Part shown: piece by piece, positions 6,141 to 10,801 of the stretch
How the letters are laid out: every line of letters begins with the position of its first letter
Numbering within the stretch: position 1 is the stretch's first letter
Source: JAKFEW01 sp036675505
GTDB taxonomy: Bacteria > Cyanobacteriota > Sericytochromatia > S15B-MN24 > JAQBPE01
Length of the DNA stretch: 10,801 nt
Direction of reading: 5' to 3'
Assembly: GCA_036675505.1 (NCBI GenBank)
Contig: JAKFEW010000098.1
Location: forward strand, 1-10,801
Program-made: the position numbers and the translations under genes
The notes under the pieces: generated by a model
The model's input: the letters and a program-made list of their open reading frames with translations, nothing else
Told to the model about the DNA's origin: nothing
The model's database searches: none

Positions 6141-7304
6141 TTGGCGGCGCCCACGCCCCTCGCCCTCTTCTTGCTCTTCGGCCGCCTGGGCTTCACGGCC
6201 TTCGGCGGCCCGGCCGTCCACCTCGCGCTGATCGAGGACGAGGTCGTCACGAAGCGCGGCTGGATGACCCGCGCGGATTTCCTCGATCGGGTCGGCGTCA
6301 CCAACCTGATCCCTGGCCCGAATTCGACGGAGGTCGTGCTGCACGTCGGCCTCACGCTGGCGGGCTTCCGGGGCTTCTGGGCGGCCGGGCTCGGCTTCAC
6401 GCTGCCGGCGGTGGCGATCGTGGTCGCGCTGGCCGCAGCCTACGTGGCCTGGGGCGCCGTGCCGACCGCGGCCGGTGCGCTGATCGGGGCGCGGCCCGTG
6501 ATCGCGGCGATCGTCGCGGCGGTGGCCTGGCGGCTGGCGCCGACGGCCTGGGCGAAGCCGCTGCCGCGCGCGCTCGGGATCGGCACGGCCGTGCTGGCGC
6601 TCGCGGGCCTGCACGAGCTCGTGCTGCTGCTCGGCGCGGGCCTGGCCGGTATCGCCGCGCAGCGGATTGGTCGCGCGGGGGGGACGGCTGCGGCGATCGG
6701 GGCCGTGCCAGGCGGCATGGCGGGCCTGGGGGCCCAGAGCCCCGGGGCGATGGTCATGGGCGGAACGGCGGCGGTGGCCGCGGTCGGGGCGTGGCCGCTC
6801 TTCGCGGCGTTCTTCAAGATCGGGGCCGTGCTGTACGGCAGCGGCTACGTGCTCATCGCGCTGTTGCGCGCCGAGCTGGTCGAGGGCGCGCGCTGGATCA
6901 GCGAGGGGCAGCTGATCGATGCGGTGGCGATCGGCCAGGTCACGCCCGGGCCGCTCTCGGCGACGGCCACGTTCGTCGGTTACCTGCTCGGTGGCCCGCT
7001 GGGCGCGCTTGCGGCCACCGCCGGCATCTTCGCGCCGGCCTTCGCGCTGGTCGCGCTGAGCGGCCCGCTGCTTCCGCGCCTGCGATCCTCGGCGGCCGCA
7101 GCGGCCTTCCTCGACGGCGTGAACGCGGCCTCGCTGGGGCTGCTGGTGGTCGCGGCCGTCTACCTGGCGCGCGCGGCGGCGTTGGGGCCGACGATGGCGA
7201 TCGCGGGCCTGGTCGCGCTGGTCGCGTTGGTGCGGTTCCGGGCGGACGCGACGCTGCTGCTCGCGGCAGGCGCGTTGGCGGGGGCCGGCGCGACGTTCCT
7301 GTAG
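6141..7304 (+). CDS. chrA: Chromate-transporter-family membrane protein (CHR family, two-domain)
   Basis: 387 residues, strongly hydrophobic, about ten membrane segments, inner membrane. Members of the CHR family export chromate, probably in exchange with other anions, giving resistance to Cr(VI). The protein has both family halves. The first carries FGRLGFTAFGGPAVH at 13-27 and NLIPGPNSTE at 55-64. The second carries KIGAVLYGSGYVLIALL at about 226-242 and IGQVTPGPLSATATFVGYL at about 264-282. The start is a TTG at 6141. The only upstream in-frame codons run back to the VOC stop at 6123-6125 and offer no other start, and the first ATG would delete the first FGGP motif. Its Shine-Dalgarno is weak (GGA 4 nt away). 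The gene converges on the exported paralog at 7327. Many CHR proteins lack proven chromate activity, so the substrate is an inference from family. Confidence 0.9.
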   Translation: MAAPTPLALFLLFGRLGFTAFGGPAVHLALIEDEVVTKRGWMTRADFLDRVGVTNLIPGPNSTEVVLHVGLTLAGFRGFWAAGLGFTLPAVAIVVALAAAYVAWGAVPTAAGALIGARPVIAAIVAAVAWRLAPTAWAKPLPRALGIGTAVLALAGLHELVLLLGAGLAGIAAQRIGRAGGTAAAIGAVPGGMAGLGAQSPGAMVMGGTAAVAAVGAWPLFAAFFKIGAVLYGSGYVLIALLRAELVEGARWISEGQLIDAVAIGQVTPGPLSATATFVGYLLGGPLGALAATAGIFAPAFALVALSGPLLPRLRSSAAAAAFLDGVNAASLGLLVVAAVYLARAAALGPTMAIAGLVALVALVRFRADATLLLAAGALAGAGATFL

Positions 7305-7310
7305 CCCATC

Positions 7311-7325
7311 CCGACGTGGCGTCGG
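7311..7325. terminator. Short hairpin between convergent genes
   Basis: CCGACG-TGG-CGTCGG forms a perfect 6-bp stem with a 3-nt loop in the 22-bp gap between chrA (ends 7304) and the minus-strand gene that ends at 7327. No U-tract follows on either strand. It is a plausible small bidirectional terminator. Confidence 0.35.
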
Positions 7326-7326
7326 C

Positions 7327-7923
7327 TCACAGCGCGTAGCGCCAGCCGACCAGGCTCGGGACGCCGCCGAAGGTGATCTCGCTGCCGTCCGCCATCCGCC
7401 AGACCACCTGGATGTTCGGCACGAACGGCAAGAAGCCGATCGCGCCGCGCATCACGCGCTGGCCTGTGCCGAGCGGCATCCAGTCGGTCTGGCCCGTGAA
7501 GAACAGCGGGCCGCCGGCGACGCGCAGCACGAAGTCCTCGCCCAGGGGCAGCGTGCCGATCAGGGTGGGGTAGAGCGCTGACCCCGCCAGGTCCGACGTG
7601 AGGCCGCTGACCGCGTAGCTGGTCAGGCCCATGCCCCAGGCCAGGTTGCCGGTGTCGCGCGGCGACATCCGGCAGGCCAGCGAAGCGGAAAGGCCGCTGA
7701 GCGCCCCCAGCCCGGGCAGCGCCGCCATGTACGCCGACCCGCCCAGCCGCAGCGGCCCGACCGACAGCAGGCCGCCGACCGAGGTGGCGCCCAGCTCGTA
7801 GGCGATGCCCCAGCGCGACGTGTCGATCGGCGGGACGTCCAGGGCGTCCGCCGGGGCGGGCATGGCCGCCTGGAATGCGGCCAAACAGCTCGAGATGATC
7901 ACCATCCGCCGCATGCGCGTCAC
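7327..7923 (-). CDS. Exported beta-barrel-like protein, paralog A of a tandem pair
   Basis: 198 residues, family not recognised. I chose the GTG at 7923 because GGAAGG lies 5 nt upstream. An ATG at 7914 would drop only MTR. The N-terminus is a signal peptide: basic MTRMRR, then hydrophobic to ALA-type processing near ADA28. An ISSC at 10-13 matches a lipobox, but the hydrophobic stretch before it is too short, so Sec type I cleavage is likelier. The mature part is Gly/Leu/aromatic-rich with alternating beta patterns and ends in GGVPSLVGWRYAL. It matches its upstream neighbour at several places: VPP-(I/M)-D after the signal, LRVAGGPLFF at 133-142, FLPFVPN at 164-170 and VGWR at 192-195. An outer-membrane beta-barrel role is inference. 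It is probably the last gene of a minus-strand run. Confidence 0.8.
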   Translation of the reverse strand: MTRMRRMVIISSCLAAFQAAMPAPADALDVPPIDTSRWGIAYELGATSVGGLLSVGPLRLGGSAYMAALPGLGALSGLSASLACRMSPRDTGNLAWGMGLTSYAVSGLTSDLAGSALYPTLIGTLPLGEDFVLRVAGGPLFFTGQTDWMPLGTGQRVMRGAIGFLPFVPNIQVVWRMADGSEITFGGVPSLVGWRYAL

Positions 7924-7928
7924 CCATG

Positions 7929-7934
7929 CCTTCC
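7929..7934 (-). promoter_or_regulatory. Shine-Dalgarno deciding a GTG start at 7923
   Basis: The minus strand reads GGAAGG, then CATGG, then GTG, a 5-nt spacing. The ATG at 7914 would have this site 14 nt away. This supports the GTG start for paralog A. Confidence 0.6.
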
Positions 7935-7942
7935 GCGTGCCC

Positions 7943-7965
7943 GTCGGGTTCCCGCGGGAACCGAC
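7943..7965. repeat. Inverted repeat between the paralog genes
   Basis: GGTTCCCGCGGGAACC is a perfect 16-bp palindrome at 7947-7962. It extends outward through GTCG and CGAC to an 11-bp stem with a single bulged G. The repeat sits 12 bp after the end of paralog B and 9 bp before the ribosome-binding site of paralog A. No U-tract follows it, so it may be an operator, an mRNA processing or stabilising hairpin, or a weak terminator. Confidence 0.55.
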
Positions 7966-7976
7966 GAAGCAGGCAT

Positions 7977-8567
7977 CTAGAAGGTTCCGCGCCAGCCGAC
8001 GATGTTCGGCAAGCCACCCACGACCAGGTCGTGGCCGGGCGCGAGTTGGAAGGCCAGCTCGAGGTTGGGCACGAACGGCAAGATGCCGCGGTTCTCGCTG
8101 CTCGCTCCCGCCGAGACCGCGTTCGACACGAAGAAGACCGGCCCGCCGGCCGCCCGGAGCGTGACACCCGCGCCGAGCGGCACCGCGACGGCCAGCGCCG
8201 GTTGAGCGAACCAGGCCTCGCCGGACATGCGGTACGCGGAGAGGGAGCCCGCGCCGCCTAGCAAGGCCAGGCCGAAGCACGCTTCGCGGCCCGGCAGCCC
8301 GGACAGCCGCCAGCCGAGGTGGCCCGCGAATCCGTAGCCCGCGACCAGCGAGGAAGCAGGGACACCGGGGACGGCGATGCCCGGGACGGCGAATGCGGTC
8401 GCCGCGCCGCCGATCACCAACCGACCGAGCGAGAGGTCGACGGAGGCGGCCGGCATGCCGACCGACACAGCGATCTCGCCGCACGTGAGATCCATCGGCG
8501 GCACCGACGCCTCGGCCGGCGCGGCGGCCACCGTCATCAGGCCCACCCCAAGCGCCAACCGTCGCAT
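7977..8567 (-). CDS. Exported beta-barrel-like protein, paralog B of a tandem pair
   Basis: 196 residues. I chose the ATG at 8567 because GGAGG lies 8 nt upstream. A GTG at 8576 would overlap that site and so is unlikely. The signal peptide is MRRLALGVGLMTVAAAPAEA, with a probable cut after A20. The mature chain is Gly/Ala/Val-rich with amphipathic beta patterns and ends in the aromatic residue Phe (VGWRGTF), the usual C-terminal signature of outer-membrane beta-barrels. It shares AGGP(V/L)FF at 140-146, LPFVPN at 163-168 and GG(L/V)PN/SxVGWR at 184-193 with the adjacent paralog A, 53 bp downstream. It lies 73 bp downstream of the AI-2E-family gene on the same strand, so one transcript may carry all three. 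Two cysteines (29 and 97) could form a disulfide outside the cytoplasm. I do not recognise a named family. Confidence 0.82.
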   Translation of the reverse strand: MRRLALGVGLMTVAAAPAEASVPPMDLTCGEIAVSVGMPAASVDLSLGRLVIGGAATAFAVPGIAVPGVPASSLVAGYGFAGHLGWRLSGLPGREACFGLALLGGAGSLSAYRMSGEAWFAQPALAVAVPLGAGVTLRAAGGPVFFVSNAVSAGASSENRGILPFVPNLELAFQLAPGHDLVVGGLPNIVGWRGTF

Positions 8568-8640
8568 GCCACGCACCTCCGAGCCCCCGATGCCCGACCG
8601 GCGCGCAGGCTAAACCCGGTGCCCGGGCAGGAAACGCGCC

Positions 8641-9690
8641 CTAAACCGGTGGGCGCACGCCGGCCGGCACCTCGAAGGTTTCGATCGTCACGCGCGGCAC
8701 GAGCAGCTCCTCGAGCAGGATCTGCACGGTCACGGCGGCGGGCACCGCGAGCACCATGCCAGGCAGCCCGAGCAGCGACGCGCCCGCCAACAACGACAGC
8801 ATGATCCACACGGGATGGAGCCCGACCGCCCGGCCAGCCACGGTCGGCGTGAGGAAAAAGCCTTCCACCTGCTGCACGATGAAGTACACGAACGTCGCCG
8901 CGAGCCCCTGCCACCACGAGAGCGAGAAGCCGATCGCGATCCCGGGTGCCGCGGCCGCGAACGGGCCGAAGTACGGCACGATGTCGAGCACCGCGACGAG
9001 CAGGCCCAGCGTCGCGGCGTAAGGGATGCCCGCGAGCTTGAGCCCGATCGCCGCGAACACCCCGATGATGCCCATCACGGTGATCTGGCCGAGCACGTAG
9101 TGGCCCACCCGATGGCCGATGCGCGCGACCACCTCCGTCGTGCCCTTGCGGCGGCCGGCCGGGATCCCACGCAGCAAATCCGCGAGCAGCGTCGTGCCGT
9201 CGCGCAGGAAGAAGAAGGTCAGGAACAGCACAGTGAAGGCGCCGAGCAGGAAAATCAGGAAGCGGCCCGTGAAGCTCAGCGCGAACTCCAGCGAGCCGCC
9301 CAGGGCCTTGGTGACCCAGGCGAACGCCGAAGTGAACTCGGGGAACAGGGGATAACGGGCGTGCCAGCGGTCCCAGGCGCTCTCCAGCCAGGTCATGCGC
9401 GTGCTGAGCGTCGGGATCGCCTCCGCGATCTGGTGGGCCTGCTGGATCACCAACGGCGCGACGACCGCCACGAAGAGCGCCAGCATGGCGAAGAGCGTGA
9501 GGATGCAGGCCGCGACCGCGACGCCGCGGCTGGCCCCGCGGGCACACAGGCGGTCCACGACCGGATTCAGCGCGCTCGTCAGCACCAGCGAGAGCGCGAG
9601 CAGGAGCATGACCTCGGCCAGTCGCCAGACCAGCCAGAGGCCGAACACGGCCGCTATCGTCAGCCAGATCCAGCGCACCCAGGTCGGCAT
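8641..9690 (-). CDS. AI-2E/PerM-family membrane protein
   Basis: 349 residues, multi-spanning inner-membrane protein of the AI-2E transporter (UPF0118, PerM/TqsA) family, about eight membrane segments. The first two hydrophobic stretches are at about 8-45, with a hairpin at about 58-83. A periplasmic or cytoplasmic helical region follows at about 84-140. The conserved C-terminal half has GIPYA at 221-225, LDIVPYFGPF at 235-244, QQVEGFFLTPTVAGRAVGLH at about 273-292 and LLGLPGMVLAVPAA at about 306-319. Proven substrates within the family include autoinducer-2 export (TqsA), and other members act in Na+/H+ or peptide-related transport. The substrate here cannot be assigned. ATG 9690 has GGAGGG 4 nt upstream. 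An ATG at 9708 would add only six residues. The gene is divergent from the acyltransferase gene and heads a run with two exported paralogs. Confidence 0.92.
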   Translation of the reverse strand: MPTWVRWIWLTIAAVFGLWLVWRLAEVMLLLALSLVLTSALNPVVDRLCARGASRGVAVAACILTLFAMLALFVAVVAPLVIQQAHQIAEAIPTLSTRMTWLESAWDRWHARYPLFPEFTSAFAWVTKALGGSLEFALSFTGRFLIFLLGAFTVLFLTFFFLRDGTTLLADLLRGIPAGRRKGTTEVVARIGHRVGHYVLGQITVMGIIGVFAAIGLKLAGIPYAATLGLLVAVLDIVPYFGPFAAAAPGIAIGFSLSWWQGLAATFVYFIVQQVEGFFLTPTVAGRAVGLHPVWIMLSLLAGASLLGLPGMVLAVPAAVTVQILLEELLVPRVTIETFEVPAGVRPPV

Positions 9691-9830
9691 CGGTCCCTCC
9701 GTCCCCATCCTGGCTCACGATCGGCACGTCCGTCTCGTCTGAAGGGCACGAAGCCCATGGGCGGCCGCGCGGATGCGCTGCCCCGGCACCACGTTAGCCG
9801 ACCGGCCGGGCGCGGGTACGAACAGCGCGC
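9691..9830. other. Divergent intergenic region, AI-2E gene and acyltransferase gene
   Basis: 140 bp, very GC-rich. Apart from the ribosome-binding site of the AI-2E-family gene (9695-9700) I see no strong promoter pair, repeat or RNA structure. No Shine-Dalgarno precedes the acyltransferase start at 9831. Confidence 0.5.
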
Positions 9831-10466
9831 ATGGTCACCCCGCCGCCGCCCGCCGAGCCCCGCCCGCCCCTGCGCGCCTGGCTCCACCTCCTCAAGCCCG
9901 GCTTTTGGCCGAAGCTCCTCGCGAACCTCGTCTACGCGCGGCGTTTCACCACGCTGGGCGGGCCGGTTTCCTTCGAGGGCTGGCCTGAAATCGCGAACAG
10001 CGGCACGCTGCACGTCGGCAAGGGGCTCACGATGATGTGCCGCATCGCGCGCTCGAGCATCGGCATCTATCCCGGCGCGACCGTGCGCATCGGTGAGAAC
10101 GTGGTGATCAACAACGGGACGATCATCTCGGCGCGCGTGGGCGTGGCGATCGGCGACGGCACCGGCATCGGCTACCACGTGCTGATCATGGACTCCGACG
10201 GCCACCCGCTCGTGCCCGGCGAGCCGATCCAGGAGGGGCCGATCACGATCGGCAAGCACGTGTGGATCGCGAGCAAGGCGTCGATCTTGCAGGGCGTCAC
10301 GATCGGCGATTTCGCGGTGGTGGCGACCGGTGCCGTGGTCACCCGGGACGTGCCGGCTTACGCGATCGTCGCGGGGGTGCCGGCGAAGGTGGTGAAGACG
10401 CTCGACCCGGCGTCGCTCACCTGGCGGTTCCACCCGCCGGAGACCTTCTCCCCCGGCCGCGGTTGA
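9831..10466 (+). CDS. Hexapeptide-repeat (left-handed beta-helix) acyltransferase
   Basis: 211 residues, cytoplasmic or peripheral at the inner membrane. The C-terminal part is a left-handed parallel beta-helix of the LbH/hexapeptide family. Its repeats run from about 58 to 187 (for example GENVVINNGTIIS, GPITIGKHVWIASKASILQG, TIGDFAVVATGAVV), and it closes with the standard AGVPAKVVK at 181-189. The DSDGH motif at 121-125 supplies the His that acts as general base in the WcaF/Maa/CysE-type acetyltransferases, which transfer acetyl or other acyl groups from CoA to sugars or small molecules. The N-terminus (about 1-40) is Pro-rich then helical (PPLRAWLHLLKPGFWPKLL) and could associate with the membrane. 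The acceptor is unknown; polysaccharide or O-antigen modification is the common role. ATG 9831 has no clear Shine-Dalgarno. The stop codon lies inside a strong hairpin shared with the convergent neighbour. Confidence 0.9.
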   Translation: MVTPPPPAEPRPPLRAWLHLLKPGFWPKLLANLVYARRFTTLGGPVSFEGWPEIANSGTLHVGKGLTMMCRIARSSIGIYPGATVRIGENVVINNGTIISARVGVAIGDGTGIGYHVLIMDSDGHPLVPGEPIQEGPITIGKHVWIASKASILQGVTIGDFAVVATGAVVTRDVPAYAIVAGVPAKVVKTLDPASLTWRFHPPETFSPGRG

Positions 10467-10482
10467 GCCAACCGCGGCCGGG
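10452..10482. terminator. Strong bidirectional hairpin between convergent genes
   Basis: A perfect 14-bp stem (CCCGGCCGCGGTTG / CAACCGCGGCCGGG) with a 3-nt loop AGC. It overlaps the stop codon of the acyltransferase gene (TGA at 10464-10466) and ends 4 bp before the stop of the minus-strand gene. There is no U-tract on either side, so it could be a Rho-independent-like element of a GC-rich genome or an mRNA 3'-end stabiliser. Confidence 0.55.
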
Positions 10483-10486
10483 AAAC

Positions 10487-10801
10487 TCAGGCGCGGATCC
10501 AGCCTGAGCAGCTCTCCGGCCCGCCGTCGCGGTGCCAGCGCGTGCAGCCGTAGCCCTTGCCGGGGACGCGCCGGGTCGGCGCGCCGCAGGTGGGGCAGGG
10601 CGGGTTCGCCGCGTCCGTAACCGCCATGATGAAGCCGCAGACCCGGTTCTCGGGGGTGTCTCGGCCGCAGACGAAGTACGCGCTACCGTCCTTGGCGGAT
10701 ACGATCCGGCGCGTGAAGGACTCCCGGCAGCGCGGGCAGGGCGGCGGCGGCGTCTCGGGGCCTGTGGCGGCGGCGGCGTTCGCGGCCGGGCTCCGGCCCC
10801 G
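10487..10801 (-). CDS. C-terminal fragment with two four-cysteine zinc modules, topoisomerase IA-like fingers (N-terminus beyond window)
   Basis: The last 104 codons of a gene that enters from the right edge; the TGA stop is at 10489 to 10487. The visible part begins with an Ala/Pro-rich linker (GPETPPPP). Module 1 follows as C-x2-C-x19-C-x9-C (CPRC, then VCGRDTPENRVCGF), and module 2 as C-x2-C-x13-C-x11-C (CPTC, then YGCTRW, then SCSGWI). The CPxC, aromatic-GC and C-(G/F)-hydrophobic pattern resembles the C4 zinc fingers repeated at the C-terminus of bacterial DNA topoisomerases I and III, which bind single-stranded DNA. Similar fingers also occur in other nucleic-acid proteins. The catalytic part is not in the window, so I do not assign a gene name. 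The spacing in both modules is longer than the usual finger. It converges on the acyltransferase gene. Confidence 0.75.
   Translation of the reverse strand, partial: RGRSPAANAAAATGPETPPPPCPRCRESFTRRIVSAKDGSAYFVCGRDTPENRVCGFIMAVTDAANPPCPTCGAPTRRVPGKGYGCTRWHRDGGPESCSGWIRA

Noticed and set aside
5840..7339. A plus-strand open frame of 499 codons over the VOC and chrA genes
   Set aside because: Gly/Arg/Ala-rich shadow in another frame of two recognised genes.
7885..7923. Lipobox-like ISSC in paralog A
   Set aside because: Only four hydrophobic residues precede the cysteine, too few for a lipoprotein signal peptide; a later Sec cleavage site at ADA fits better.
8600..8645. Imperfect direct repeat CCGGTTTAG / CCGGGTTTAG (minus strand) around the AI-2E gene stop
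   Set aside because: Only about ten bases and two copies; it could easily be chance in GC-rich DNA.
8537..9727. A minus-strand frame of 396 codons over the AI-2E-family gene
   Set aside because: Its translation lacks any family motif, while the other minus-strand frame gives a full AI-2E-family protein.
1..10801. Search for CRISPR arrays, tRNA/rRNA genes, insertion sequences, toxin-antitoxin or defence modules
   Set aside because: No regularly spaced repeats, tRNA-like cloverleaf, transposase or known defence domain was seen in any frame.

Overview
This is a GC-rich (by eye about 70% G+C) bacterial chromosomal window with tightly packed, single-copy-looking genes. Strong Shine-Dalgarno sequences of the GGAGG type decide several starts, and GTG and TTG starts occur. 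Two genes encode lipoproteins, and two encode exported proteins whose glycine-rich alternating pattern and aromatic or hydrophobic C-termini look like outer-membrane beta-barrels. That suggests a diderm bacterium, but I cannot name the taxon from the sequence. I see no tRNA, rRNA, CRISPR, insertion sequence, phage gene or plasmid gene.

Layout, left to right. (1) Minus strand: the 5' part of a large lipoprotein gene (GTG start at 977, running off the left edge) with a carboxypeptidase-regulatory-like domain, a coiled coil and a Pro/Gly/Gln tail. A 284-bp non-coding stretch lies upstream of it. (2) A divergent pair of small genes, a DUF3788-like protein (1717 to 1262, minus) and an unrecognised 97-residue protein (1787..2080, plus), separated by 69 bp. 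(3) A minus-strand run of three genes with short gaps: a lipoprotein subtilase (5544 to 4243), a CorA-type Mg2+/Co2+ channel (4194 to 3217) and an LdhA-type D-lactate dehydrogenase (3134 to 2112). (4) Divergent from the subtilase, a plus-strand pair: a PhnB-like VOC protein (5679..6125) and a chromate-transporter-family ChrA protein (6141..7304, TTG start). (5) A minus-strand run: an AI-2E/PerM-family membrane protein (9690 to 8641) followed by two tandem paralogous exported proteins (8567 to 7977 and 7923 to 7327). (6) Divergent from that run, a hexapeptide-repeat acyltransferase (9831..10466, plus). It converges on the C-terminal end of a protein with two four-cysteine zinc modules resembling topoisomerase IA C-terminal fingers (10801 to 10487, minus, cut by the window edge).

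The three convergent gene ends (near 2081-2111, 7305-7326 and 10467-10486) each carry a short inverted repeat without a clear U-tract. The recognisable genes are housekeeping or accessory metabolic and transport functions, and I see no multigene defence, mobile or biosynthetic system. The least explained elements are the tandem beta-barrel-like paralogs, the edge-truncated coiled-coil lipoprotein, and an 11-bp triple direct repeat in the longest intergenic region.
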